A stretch of DNA of 64,000 nt from Annona cherimola (lineage: Eukaryota > Streptophyta > Magnoliopsida > Magnoliales > Annonaceae), in the NCBI GenBank assembly GCA_030490835.1, contig CM059971.1, positions 42,642,012 through 42,706,011 of the forward strand, written 5' to 3'. The notes beneath the pieces are model-generated. The model did not search any database. It saw only the letters and a list, made by a program, of their open reading frames with translations, and was not told the DNA's origin. This document shows, piece by piece, positions 12,552 through 24,462 of the stretch; position 1 is the stretch's first letter; each line of letters starts with the position of its first letter. The translations under genes were made by a program, and so were the position numbers.

Positions 12552-14182
12552 CAACCCAAAAATTTCTTATTTCTTTTAAGGAAGTTTTAGTTTTATTATT
12601 TCTTTTAGTTTCTTTTAGAATTTTGATAGTTTTTAATTTTGAGCTTTATTAGTTATTTCCAGAGTCTACTTGGAAAGAAGCACCATGGGATACAAATTCG
12701 GTTCAAATCGCCAAAATAGGGAAGTTAACATCTCACATTTTTTTAATTACTCCCTTTAGTTTGATGACATGATTTTCATTGAGGACAATGTCAATTTCAA
12801 GTGTGGGGGTGAATGCGTTGCGTTAATTTTCTCTAAATATTTCTTTCACTACCCTGATGATTATATTTTGGTCATAATTATAATTTTTGCAAAATTTTAA
12901 AAAAAATTGAAAACTTTGGGTAATTAAGTTTGGGCAATTCTTGCATCAAATGTGATATTATACCTCACTTTGAACTCTTGTATGTCTTGAAAGCAAACCA
13001 TACGTGGAATTTCAACATCTTAGAGCTAGGAAAAGTTGAAGCTTAATGAGATGTTAAATTTGTTTTTGAACATGTACTTGTTGAAAATATTTGGATTTTT
13101 GTCCCGAATCACTTGATGAAACTGATATACCTAGGAACCGATCTTGTTTTCTTTCAAAATTAGAGTAATCTTCTCTAATTTATCAAAAGTTTTTCTAATA
13201 CATATAATTGTTATTTAAGAAGGTAGTTTTTCCCATATACATGAAAAATTTTATTATGGTTGAAGAAATTTCCAAAGCCAAAACTCCATTGAACCAATTC
13301 ATGGACATGATTAAGGCATTTTTTTTCATGATGAGCATATATTTGAAAGTATAACAGTTTTTTACCCCTATTGAGCCTGAACTTAAATTTTTCCTTAACC
13401 ACAATTCCCACTTCGTTGAACAGACTTTGAAATTGAATTCTGAGCTGAAAAGTGAAATAGAAATTATTATTTAATCTCCTGACTGTGCAAATAATGAAAA
13501 TGACTTCCCAAATACCCTAAAATATGGTGAGGAAAATTATTGCTGGACTTGGTAAAAAAATAAAAATATAAAAAATATAAAAATATAAAAAAAGAGCTAA
13601 ACCAAGGATAAGAACAGGCTTGAAAAGGAATAAAAAAAGCACTAAGTGTGGGGGTAGCATTATTTCCTGAAATGAGGCTCAAGTCATGCAGAGACAGTTC
13701 AATTTTTGAAATTTTATTTTTCGTGCCAAACCTAATCGTTGTCCTACTAAGTCCTTATGATCCTATGAATTAGCTGATTGAGTTGGTAGAGGAAATTTAA
13801 ATGGAAAAATTTGATAAGATGTATATGAGGTAATTTGACTAATATTTTCTGCACTACTACCGTCACTTGAATTATTGAAAGTGTGTATTGAATAACCAAA
13901 TAAATGGGAAAGATATCTTATATTTAAGAGTTTATTGCGGGAGTTTGTAACTCTTAATGATAGAAAACAAAATAGGTGACAGGGTGTGCAGTATTAGTCA
14001 TGTGAGAAGGGATTGTTGACTGAGATTTCCAATGAGTATCATGTTTCAAAATTTTTAATTTAATAATCTCATTAGTTTTGATGATGGGCTAAACATTTAT
14101 TTTCTATTTTTGCTCAAAGTTTTGAAATTTTGCAATCTGTTCTTGAATTCCTTTATATTTGCTTTAGGACAAGAAAAAGTTC
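12552..14182 (+). other. Athila 3' non-coding spacer
   Basis: About 1.6 kb of AT-rich sequence between integrase and the polypurine tract. In some Athila elements this region holds an env-like gene, but here I see no ORF with a recognisable product. It contains two internal copies of the 12-mer AAGTGTGGGGGT (12799-12810 and 13644-13655), identical to the functional polypurine tract at 14183. Confidence 0.7.
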
Positions 14183-14197
14183 AAGTGTGGGGGTATT
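14183..14197 (+). other. Polypurine tract of Athila
   Basis: AAGTGTGGGGGTATT lies immediately before the 3' LTR start TGATAAGTGG at 14198. Such a G-rich tract primes plus-strand DNA synthesis. The core 12-mer occurs two more times upstream. Confidence 0.8.
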
Positions 14198-14371
14198 TGA
14201 TAAGTGGAAATTAATAACATATTTTGTGGACATTTTATACCAATTTGGTGGGTAATTAATTGAAATTAATATGAAATTTAGTTTAAAATGGGGTTTCAGC
14301 AAGTGATCATCTAAAAATGCAGTAGCCCATCATCACCGTCCATTGCAAATTCTGTCCACACCAAATGCATT

Positions 14372-15128
14372 CACGTGATCAGCACCGTTCATTTCAAAAA
14401 TCTAGCAGCAATGTTTCCATGATGGACCCCACGAATCAACAACGCTCACAAACATGCTGTCCATTAATTGCACATTCACGTGAGCACCCCATGCTACCCA
14501 TTAATTTGCCATTTTTCTAGCAAAAATTCAGCAGCCTATGGACCCCACACAAGCTGCCCATTCAATCTATCCATAGCCATTCACGTGAACAAGCTGCCCA
14601 TTTGTGGCCCACCAAATCAAAGCAATCCAGCACCATTAAAATCCAGCAGCAATCATGTGATGAGTGGGGTCCACGTACAGCCAATCTAAGGCACCGACCT
14701 TGCAATTAGCAATGTAAATTCACGTAAATCAGCATGTCTAGATTTTTATCCACCATCTAGCCATCCACCATCTGATCACGTCCAAGCAGCCCATGCAGTG
14801 GACCACACCAGCTGCCCATTAAATTTTCCAACGCATTCACGTGATGCAGAATTTTTCAGAGCATATGCACCGCCCCATTAATTCAGCTCAAGATATTCTA
14901 CCCATGCCTATTTATCATTCGGCAACGTCCATACCCATTTATTATTCAGCAGCCCATTTATTTGCCAAAAGCACATCACGTGACCAAGCAACCATGCTGG
15001 CAATTTATTTGCCAAGTGCACATCATGTTACCACATCCATTTATCAAATTTCAACATCCATTCACAACCAGCCCATTAATTCAGCAAGTGCAAGCAGCAT
15101 TCATGCATCATTTAGCAGCATTCACGTG
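14372..15128 (+). promoter_or_regulatory. Array of six G-boxes (CACGTG) in the Athila U3 region
   Basis: CACGTG occurs at 14372, 14477, 14582, 14838, 14977 and 15123, usually as TTCACGTGA. The first three are spaced exactly 105 bp apart. The last lies about 75 bp upstream of the TATA box. G-boxes are the core binding site of plant bZIP and bHLH factors (abscisic acid, light and stress responses), so this may be a retrotransposon enhancer. Binding is inferred, not shown. Confidence 0.6.
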
Positions 15129-15201
15129 ATCATGTATTAAAAATTCAGCAGCATTCATGCAACATCCAGCAAATTCATGTGTGAGCAAACATAGGGACGA
15201 C

Positions 15202-15208
15202 TATAAAG
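15202..15208 (+). promoter_or_regulatory. TATA box of the Athila 3' LTR
   Basis: TATAAAG in the context GACTATAAAGGAGG, placed after the G-box array and about 1 kb before the LTR end, is a plausible RNA polymerase II promoter. The start of R would then be near 15235. Confidence 0.55.
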
Positions 15209-16231
15209 GAGGAGAATTTCATCAAAAGATTCGAACGAGCAGTATAAAGAATTCCATCAGAGAATTCCAGGAGAAGATAGCGTTCCGAAGCAGAAAATTC
15301 CAACGAGTAGCAGATAGAGAAATACGGGCAGAAATTTGAGAGAGAAAGAGAGAGAGCAAGGTGGAGAGCATAGGCAAGAGGCGGACTACCGAGTTGCGTG
15401 GAGCGGCCGACACACCATCGGGGCTTCAAACCAATAAGCTTTTCGATCTTTTCCCTTTTTAATTTTAATTGCCTTGTTTAAGATGTATTTGAATTTTAAT
15501 TTTATTTTAGACTTAAACATGCTAGGCTAAGCCCTAAATCTAGGGTTTAGGACGTAGCATGTGTACAATGTAGCGTGGTATGGATTTTTAATTTATTTAT
15601 GATGGATATTGTTGTTAATTTAATATCTTGTGATTTTTTGCTTGCTTTGTACATGGGCCCGTACTTTGGCTTGATTCCATATATTAGGTGATGGAATCGA
15701 GAGGTGGAAACCTAATATACGATAATCAAGATATTAAACCTGGAAATCTAAGACCATGAGAATAGTCATGATGACCTTGAGGAATTCCATGAACAAACCA
15801 CAGAACTTAATGGATTCTAATTAACTTAATCCCATGAGAATAAGTGTTAAGAAAATTAGGGTACGCCTTGTAGGTTTCGAGAGAAGGTGCAAGGATAAAT
15901 TAGGGTTTGTTCTTCTTTAACAAACAATATCCAGATTAAATTATTATACCACTACTCGTTGCAAAAGACGCATGTGAAATCCTAGACCCTAGGTACTCGC
16001 ACTCTCGTTTTCTCTACTCGTTCTAATTTGCAATTTTCTCTTCTCATTTTTATTTTGTTTTCCTTTTATTTACTATATTTTCTTTTCACTTTTCTATTTT
16101 ATTTGCTATATTCTCTCCATATCTGACACGAAAGTATTTAAAAGCAAAGTTTATAGTCCCGAATTCCCTGTGGATCGATAATTTATATGCTACAATCTAC
16201 GACTCGTGCACTTGAGGTAAGATTACAAACA

Positions 16232-19200
16232 TGGGGTTTCACAACATATCAAGTGCGCATTTCATCCATAGCATCTCAACTTGCTCTTCTACGTTAAAGG
16301 TCCTCTTGACCTAATCATGTCCTTTTCATTTCATACATACATACATCCATCAGTTCTTAGTATACAAGCACTTGTCATTTAAAGCATTCCTTATCTCAAT
16401 CATATCATATCTATATAAGGCATTTTAAATCTTTTACCTTCTCAATCATATAATGCCTATGCAAGGTATCCTTAACATTTGTACTAATAGTACCATATCC
16501 CTTAGGGCATTCGTTCATGCTTCCACATACAAAGGATTACAAACTTTTGAAAATTCCTTTTTCCTTTCTCAGTAAGAACATGTCTTTCATCACTTGAATT
16601 TTCCCTGCACCTATCTAAGGGGGGAAAACAAAACATGAGTCAAAACTCAATAAGCAAGCATATTTCATTCTCGTTTAAATGCATTTCTCTCAATTCGATA
16701 GGAGACACTTAGCAAGTGATCAACTACCAATGGAATAGAAACCTTTTCGTAAACCATTCTTGGAAACCATTCATAAACCATTCATGTAAACCATTCGTAA
16801 ATCCCAGTTTTTGGGCATTTCATAAACATTGGATGTGCAAATGCATCATTTTCATTCATGACATAATCCTTCATGTGAGGGTACGCTAGCTCGGGGAACA
16901 TCCTTTTATAACATGATCCTTTCCATCCTTAGCGCCGGACCTTCCGACTTGGCAACGTCAAGGGGGACTCCTTGTCCACTTACTACCTCGACTAGCCTAC
17001 TTGATTTCCATTCCATGCATGACTTTCGTCATCCCGACATTATATACCTCTTACACATGGAAACTTGTCATTCTCATGTAGAGAATTCTTTGCACCATCC
17101 ATTTGAACATCAGTTCAATGAAACATCATTCAAATTCATGCTGGCATGCGATTTTCAAATAGAGAAGAATTTTAACCAATCATTTCAAAGAGTAATAAAG
17201 AGATGAAGGAATGATCATCTTTAAACAACTTTAGAAACATTCAAGTAAAGCAACTTGAAAACATTTTTGCATTTGAGAATAAAATCTCATTTTCAAAGGT
17301 CTTGCTTGCTTACCTGTGGCGATCCTTTTGCGCCTTCCATTCTTTCCTTGTCTTTTTCCTAGACAAGTGAACATGATTACCTTATACATTTTCATCATAT
17401 GTTGTGCTTGTATGCCTTGTCTTTATCTTTAATTCGCATATACGTGTCATATGGGTTAAATCCCATATGCTCCATAACACATTAACTTTGAATCATTCTT
17501 TCTTTGGAATGCATATCCATCTTCACATTTATTAATGGTCGCACATATATATATGACTTACTCATAAGTCTTTTGACAACCACATAACTATGTAACCTTA
17601 GTTAGTGATTCATTTTCTTCATTCCATTCAGGTTGCTTCCCATGCATGCTTTATAATATTTGGTCATTATCTCCTTATACGGATTTTTTATCCATAAGTT
17701 CTTCAAAATTTTCATCCTTATATTCATAATATAAATATTAATCTCAACTTTTCTTCAAAATCACGCTGTTCACTGTTCATAGTAACTGTTCAAAATCACT
17801 GTAGCATAATACTGTTCACAGAGTTGAAAATTACTGTTCATGGGTTCCAAAAATTGACATTTTCTTCAAAGATAAAAAATACCTTGGCACAGATTATGTT
17901 TAGTATATCATGGAAAATTCATGAATTTTTAATTTATCATCATTAACTTGGCCAATTAAATCATTTTCTCCATATACTAAAATTCATCATAATTTCTCCT
18001 ACACATAATCCTTAAATCCAAAAATCATGAGATTAATATATCATCATTCCAACATCATAACTATCATAAACATTCATCCCAAATCATCATTTAGCAATAT
18101 TGGAGCATTATTTACTCATTTTATGCATGATTTTCCCGAATGCTTTATCCTTGCTCCAAATTTTTGATGTTTTGGCATAATTCCAGTTAAGCAGCATAAA
18201 TATACTTATTTTCTCATGCTTAGGAATTATCTAAGCATGGTTTTACCCTAATTAATATCCAAAATAAGTTTGAGGAGAATCCACTTACCTTAAGTGAAGA
18301 TATCCTCCTTCCTTCTTCTCTTTCTCTCTCTTCCCTTCTTTCCTTCCTTCCTCTTTTGCCTAAAACGTGGGTAGGGTTGGGATTTTGAGATTTTGCTCAA
18401 GCTTGGGATGGCTTGGGGTGTGAAATTCGTTCAAGCCATTCACCCTTATTTATAGTATACCAAATTTCATGAAATTGCATTCTACCCCCTTGAAATTCGG
18501 ATTAAATTCCAAATATATCATTTCCATGTCATTTCCTAGCAATTTCTCCTTATCCTAGGTGGAAAATTTCTGGCCACAAGTTTCCATTGCTGATCCATCC
18601 ATTAATTGCTTGATTTCCATCAAAAGGTGTGATTAATCTTAACCGTTGATCATCCATGATCAATCCAATCTCAACCGTTCATTTAATCACAAATTTCCAT
18701 GCATGGCATGGAGCCTAGTGCAACCCTATTAACTTCCACTGTAGCATGCTCTATTTAATGTATTTTATTTTTCATCAAATGCATTTTTTATTCCAAATCA
18801 ATCTCATCCATCCATCTCATGATAATCATCAATCTCAACCATCGATTTGGACACAAAATCTAAGCCATAGCTGACGCCCAAGCCTCCTTTGGATTTTGTG
18901 CTGATTTAATTTTAATTAAATTAATCAAAAGTCAATCCTTTCATTAATGAAAAAGCAAAGATGTTTTTTGATCCTCAAATGACGTTTAATCTTGACCATT
19001 GATTCATGATTTTCTTAATCAATCTTAAACCATCTATCATATTTTTCATAATATTTTAACCATCCATAAAAAATTTCACTTCAATCCGACATCTGGATTG
19101 CAATTTATGAATTTTTTCCCTATTTTTTCCAAATTTTCCACTAAAATCCAAATTTCCTTAAAATATTAAAAAGTATTGCTATTTCGTCCTTTAGTGCATA

Positions 19201-19406
19201 AATCTTTTTTTTCGTCTTTTTGTGATTAGGTTAATCCAAGTGATTAACTCTTAATCGCGTGTCTTAATGCCTGGGTTACTATTCACGAGGGTTAAATCCT
19301 TAATTGCAAAATATCATTAAATCATAAATCATCCATAAATCATTCATAATTCATTTACATAATACATGTTTCATATTTACTGACCTTCTTGGGTCCAGGT
19401 ATCACA
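16232..19406 (-). repeat. Reversed chromovirus LTR (LTR-D), left end truncated
   Basis: The right end, GGTCCAGGTATCACA at 19406, is an LTR terminus (TGTGATACCTGG in its own sense). The body matches, in reverse complement, the forward LTR-D split across 31496-32768 and 35455-36963, including the GAACAGT-type repeats near 17766-17860 and the conserved AAGTGATCAACTACC block at about 16708. The left end lacks the expected terminus. The first 12 bp (TGGGGTTTCACA) look like a piece of another LTR. No gene is present; the 97-codon ORF at 16913 is shared LTR sequence. Confidence 0.7.
18447..18454 (-). promoter_or_regulatory. TATA box of reversed LTR-D
   Basis: On the minus strand TATAAATA occurs at the same relative position as TATAAATA at 31978 in the forward copy of this LTR family. 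Conservation between two diverged copies supports a real core promoter. Confidence 0.55.
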
Positions 19407-19407
19407 C

Positions 19408-19488
19408 TACTATAAGGAAATCGTACGACTTCATGGTGTGCCTAAGTCAATAGTTTCCGATCAAGATGCAACATTCACATCTCAATTT
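19408..19488 (+). pseudogene. Chromovirus integrase fragment
   Basis: A 27-codon piece reads YYKEIVRLHGVPKSIVSDQD followed by ATFTSQF and a stop. It matches the integrase core of chromodomain-bearing gypsy elements, including the second catalytic Asp in the IVSDQD block. It is cut on the left by the LTR-D terminus and on the right by LTR fragments. The rest of the gene resumes at 20091 after a gap of unseen integrase codons. Confidence 0.8.
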
Positions 19489-20090
19489 TAGTCTCCATAA
19501 ATTAAATCATGGTAATTAACATGATTATTCATGACAGATTATCACCATTAAATCCTCATTAAGCCCCTCGGGTCATACCGACTCACTTTGGGCTCCGGCG
19601 ATTAAATTTTTAATCAAAGTTTCCAATGGAAACCCTAATTCAAAATATCATAAAATTCTAAAATCATCCAAAAATCTCATTTAATTCACATATAAGTCAC
19701 ATGTACATGTTCAGTGCACACATTAAATCCTCCTTAGGTTGGGGTTTCACACGTTATAAGTTTCATGTTTATGAAAAACTTATGTTGAATGATTGTCAAT
19801 TCACCTTGATATTTTATGTTGACATCTATGATGATACATGCAGTGACATCTGATTTATGAGACGATTTGAAATATGTTATGAAAATCATGTCTAGTTATG
19901 ACATTATTGGATGGAAATGAACTAATTATGCATGAGATGAGAAATGGAAGGAAATAAATTCCTAAGGAACCTTATTTATTTGGATAAATATTCATTAAAA
20001 CCCGCCGTGTGATAGGGCAACAATCCTGATCACGTTTACCAGTCGAACGATCTTGAGGTAAGGTTGTGACACTCGGGCTGGGGCGCCACA
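19489..20090. repeat. Composite of two LTR ends, head to head, inside integrase
   Basis: Positions 19489-19751 match the start of LTR-A in reverse (ending GGTTGGGGTTTCACA). Positions 19752-20090 match the end of the same LTR family in forward orientation (ending GGGGCGCCACA). The internal 3 kb of an LTR is absent and one end is inverted. The block separates two parts of the integrase gene, with loss of the intervening coding sequence. Confidence 0.75.
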
Positions 20091-20429
20091 CTGAATCTCA
20101 GGTATATTGGACCATTTGAAGTGTTGGAGAAGATTACAAAGTTGGCTTATAGGATTGCTTTACCTCCGGCACTAGCCTTAGTACATAATGTTTTTCATAT
20201 TTTCATGCTTAGGAAATACGTAGCAGATCCGACCCATCTACTGGTAACAGAAAATCTACTGATCCAAGATCATCTAAATTACAAGGAAAGACCCATTAGA
20301 ATCTTGGATCATAAGATACAAAAGCTTCGGAATATAGAGATAGAATATGTAAAGGTTCAATGGAACGGATATTCCGAAGGTGAAGCTACGTGGGAATTAA
20401 GGGAAGAAGTAGAAAGGAAATACCCCTAA
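20091..20429 (+). pseudogene. Chromovirus integrase C-terminus with chromodomain
   Basis: About 112 codons read in order: the integrase C-terminal block RYIGPFEVLEKI, LALVHNVFHIFMLRKYVADP, RPIRILDHKIQKLRN, and a chromodomain ending VKVQWNGYSEGEATWE. Chromodomains of Tekay/Del-type elements are known to direct integration to marked chromatin. A stop follows at 20427, then about 40 bp and a polypurine tract, as expected for the 3' end of pol. The open frame is intact only for this fragment, because the upstream integrase is broken. Confidence 0.88.
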
Positions 20430-20470
20430 TTATTTAAAGAATAAACGGTTTTCAGGATGAAACCTGTTAT

Positions 20471-20483
20471 AAGGGGGGAGGAT
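20471..20483 (+). other. Polypurine tract before LTR-B
   Basis: AAGGGGGGAGGAT lies directly before the LTR start TGTGAAACCC at 20484. The preceding words AAACCTGTTAT recur before the other chromovirus 3' LTRs, at 39800 and, on the minus strand, at about 55740, so the region is conserved in the family. Confidence 0.8.
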
Positions 20484-23400
20484 TGTGAAACCCTAACCTA
20501 AATAAGAATCATGTATATGCACTTGAATAATTTATGTATGATTGATTTATTTATAAATGAATTATTTGCAATTCTTATGACTTGTTGCAATTAGGTCAGT
20601 GGTTATGAATGTTGTTTAAATTTATCAATTTAAGACAATGTGGATTAATATGATTTAAGTAACACAATGAGTAAGGATAAACATTAGTGTTCCATGAAAA
20701 ATTGGTTAACTTTCATGAGGTGATTAATGGAGATTAGGAAGCTAATTATAGAGCCAACTTGGAAAATATTGAAAAATTCATAACTTGGTGGTCTTGAGAC
20801 GGATTAAGGTGAAAATTGAGGGGGAAGCACATAATTCCGTGCTTAATCACATGGGAAAATTAGATTTTGAAAATTTTGATGATAATTGATCATCATTGTC
20901 TAAAATTTAAAACGATCATAACTTGAGCTAGAAAGATCGGATTCAGATGAAATTTGAAATGGACGGCTAAAATTATGAGATCAAGGATATGAAAGGATTT
21001 GATCATGAAAATTATGATGGTATTATTCATGCATGAAATTGGGATCAATGATTTTGATTTTTCATCCCAAAAAGTGATTAGCATTTATGTTAAAAATGAG
21101 TAAAATAATCAAATGAATAAAGACGAAATTGAAGTGTCAAAAGGAGGTAAATTGTAGGGTATTTTATGAATTACTAAAAATGAAAAACTCCCTGCAATTA
21201 TCTCATAAATAAATGCTAAATTAAATAGCTCAAAGGAGCATAGCTTATGTGGCAGGTATGGACGTCCAAACAGTCCATTATGTGGAATTTTGTGAGATAT
21301 TTTTTAATAAAATATATGCCCAAAGTCAGCTATGAGTTAATGAGGATAAATTTTCATTTAATTATGATGGAAATTCGTGATTAAAAGCCTTAGATCTGGA
21401 CCATTGAAACAAATCAACTAATGGACAATAAGATTTCAGGTAGATGATGCGGACGGTATGGCAGCCTTTATGATATTTTGTGATTTTTTTAATTATACTA
21501 AAATGACCCTAAGTGAGCTACATAATTAGGTAATTAAATGACCAATTAATAAAAAGCTACGCCATGGTGAAAATTTTCAAAATTAGTTGCTAAAAAGGGA
21601 CGTGTATCGGCACATCAAAAATGGAGCAACAATGTGGACCGTCCAAACAGCTAGAAATCTGATTTTTTTAATTTTTTAAATATGGTAAATGCATGCCTAA
21701 TTAGCCTACATATTAGGGTATATAAATATGCATTAAAAAGGTTGCAAAATTCATTGAAAAAAATGGAAAAGCAGCTGTTGCAAATGACGTGATCAATGGA
21801 CAAATTTGAGATCAGTTACTGGTATGGATAATTATTAAATTTTAATTTAAGAAAAATATAATTTAAATGGACCACAATTTGCCATGTTAACTGAGGAGAT
21901 AAAAATTCATTAGAATAATCACAAATGATGTGGCAAGTGGGGTCCACTAGCTGGAAATTCCAGCTACTTCTCAAAAGGGGACGTCCATATACATGGTATG
22001 AGAAGTTAGAAAAATTTCAAGGAGTTTGAGCCTTCTTTTCTAGCAGTGCACATTCCCCTCTCCCAGAAAATTTGAAGCCAAGAACAAGGGAAGAAAAAGG
22101 AAAAGAAAAGGAGGAATTAAGCCAAGGAAATTAGCTTAAGAAGTTGAGTTTAAGTGCTACTCAATCCAAGTAAGTATACACTTGAGTTTGAATCAGTTTT
22201 ATTTAGTTTTTTTAATTCAATTTATGGGACGTGAATATGATTTATAACGAATCCTTAAATGAGGATTTATGATGCCCTTAATTAGGTTATTAAATGGAAA
22301 TTTAATGGCAAGTATGTGATTAAGGGATTCAAGTGAAAGAAGAGGGTGATTAGTGTTGATTTGAGCTCTTAAACTAGCTGAAAACTTGCTTTAAATTATA
22401 TGTAATGTTGCTGTTTTATTAAGTTGATATGATTACATGATAATTCATGTTTATATGTTTAATATATGTTGAATTTAGCATGATTTATGAATTTTAGAAG
22501 GAAGGCTAATTAGGGTTACTCTTAAGATCCGAATTTCATGTTTAAATGTTGAAAATGATACATGAAGTAGTTCAAATAAATTATGGATGAAATATAGGGT
22601 AAAATACCCTAAATTTAGGGTACTTTAGACATGAAAAGGGGGTTAGCAAGGACTTCCCAAAATCGGATTTTTAAAGGGTTAATAGGTGGACGTCCAAAGG
22701 GGTGTAGAAAGGTACCCTACATGCATGAAAAGTTGCTGTTTTGTAAGCAACCTATATATGGAATTTAAATATGTGAAAATACTCTGAATTTGGGTTAAGA
22801 AAAGTGAGATTAATTTCTGAAATCAAATGTTTAAAAATCTATTTAGATTTGAGTATCAAAAGAGATGTTTAATGTGTAAAAATTGGGTCCCAAAGTTACT
22901 GTTTTGGAACCCTGAAATTAGTGGATTAAAAATCCATGAAGATACAATAAATAAGTATTAATTAAGGTGGATAATCATGCTGAATTAGAATCCAAGTTTC
23001 TTATTTGAAAAATTTTAAGAAACACATGAATTATGTGTTGAGAAATGAACATATGTGAAGTAATGAGTTTGATAAAATGATAAATGAGTTATGTAAAATG
23101 TTAAAATGAAAAAACGCATAAACATGTGATGGAAAAATGTGAAATGTATTGATGTTTAGATAACCTCAAAATTTGAGATTAATATATGGGAATTAAATGT
23201 GTGATGTAATGAATGGTTGATACATAAGTATGATATGTACGGATACCCGACTTGGGATTTAAGCGGGCTATGAATATTTATGAAAATGGGTTAGAAAACT
23301 AAGTGAATGCAAGCAAATGAAATTTACATGAATGCTATGTTATTCTTTCACGTATAGGCAAAGGAAAAGAAAAAGTTGATCTGGAAATCTCTCGCGAACA

Positions 23401-24462
23401 AGGTAAGCAAGCTAATTTTCTAAATGGTTTTTATTTCTTAAATTACTCTGAAATAAATACAAATGATGTTTTAACTGCTTTTATTGGTTTAGCAAATGTT
23501 ATTTGAAATTTATTTCTAAATATTTTAAGGATGGTCATTCCTTAGTTCACTATGTATTGATAATTGATTTACATAACTGCTTTGTTAAATATGAAAATTA
23601 CTGCTTTATGAGATTATTCAAGGAAAATCATGCTAGCATGTCATAGATAAATTCATGTGCACAATGCATAAGGTCCACCTTAAAGGTGTAAGTGGACCGA
23701 TTATCCCCCTTTGGTGTGGCTGAGTCGCTAAGATAGGCCAAGGGCCGGTGGCGCCTCCTTGGATGGGAGAAGATGAAGACGGATGGTCGCCTAGCTAGCT
23801 TCCATCCTAAGGGATCATAATGCATTCATCTCATTGTCATGATATATCCCTGAGGGGATATAATGTTGCTTTCCATAATAATTGTAAATAAAAGGTTTCT
23901 GCTCCGCGGGTAGTTGATCACTTGATAAGTGTCTCTACCGAATGGAGAGAAACGCTTTTGGAAAAATGTTGCTTTTGAAATGATTTTCCTGAAAATATAA
24001 ATAAAGCTTGCTTATTGAGTGTTTAACTCACGTTTTGTTTTCCAAACCCATAGACAGGTGAAGAAATGAAAGAGACAAGGAGTTCGAATTAAGCAAGAAG
24101 AATATGAAGATCCTATGTATTTTAATATGTGTTGTTTGTGGTTAATGGAATGTAATGTGCCTTAACATTTTATGATCTATAGGATGATTTTTATTTTATG
24201 AACATGCAAATTATGGATGACAGGCATGTTATGAAATTTTATGATTTTATAAGAAATGCAATGTGAATATTAGATTAGAGATGACATGAAAGAGGATTTG
24301 ATGGAAAATAATATGAGATCAATTAGTAGTAAGCTGTAAATAATCGGACAAATATCCGTTAAATCCCACTGTGGGACAGGACAACAATCCTAATCACGTT
24401 TAACAATCAATAACGATCCCGAGGTAAGGCTCAGGATGTGACGCTCGGTTGGGGGCGCCACA
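20484..24462 (+). repeat. Chromovirus 3' LTR (LTR-B, 3.98 kb)
   Basis: It follows chromodomain and polypurine tract and runs from TGTGAAACCCTAACC to GGGGGCGCCACA, with TG...CA ends. It is collinear with the interrupted LTR at 26987-37608 and, in reverse, with LTR-A. The conserved block GTAGTTGATCACTTGATAAG lies near 23910 and the AACTCACGTTTTGTTTTCC region near 24025. No 5' LTR partner with its primer-binding site is recognisable to the left, so the element is truncated. It contains no gene. Confidence 0.85.

Larger units (their letters stand above)
6196..16231 (+). mobile_element. 5'-truncated Athila-type Ty3/gypsy retrotransposon
   Basis: The order gag C-terminus, protease, reverse transcriptase, RNase H, integrase, long 3' spacer, polypurine tract and 3' LTR is that of the Athila lineage. 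Diagnostic features are the gag block around YNPGWRNHPNFSW, the RT active site FMDDFSVYG and the TLRSGK motif after gag. The 5' LTR, leader and gag N-terminus are missing, because the element begins directly after a chromovirus LTR terminus. A solo LTR interrupts it at 10937-12546. Numerous stops and frameshifts make it a dead copy. Its first 1.9 kb is repeated at 62060-64000. Confidence 0.9.
14198..16231 (+). repeat. Athila 3' LTR (2.03 kb)
   Basis: It starts with TGATAAGTGG after the polypurine tract and ends with ACAAACA. The end aligns with the end of the second Athila LTR at 26591 (CACTTGCGAAG...CGAACA), and the shared block TTCAAACCAATAAGCTTT occurs in both. The U3 part (14198-15200) has six CACGTG motifs and a TATA box at 15202. 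The right flank is a 12-bp fragment TGGGGTTTCACA that looks like the terminus of a chromovirus LTR. No matching 5' LTR is present, because the element is truncated on the left. Confidence 0.8.
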
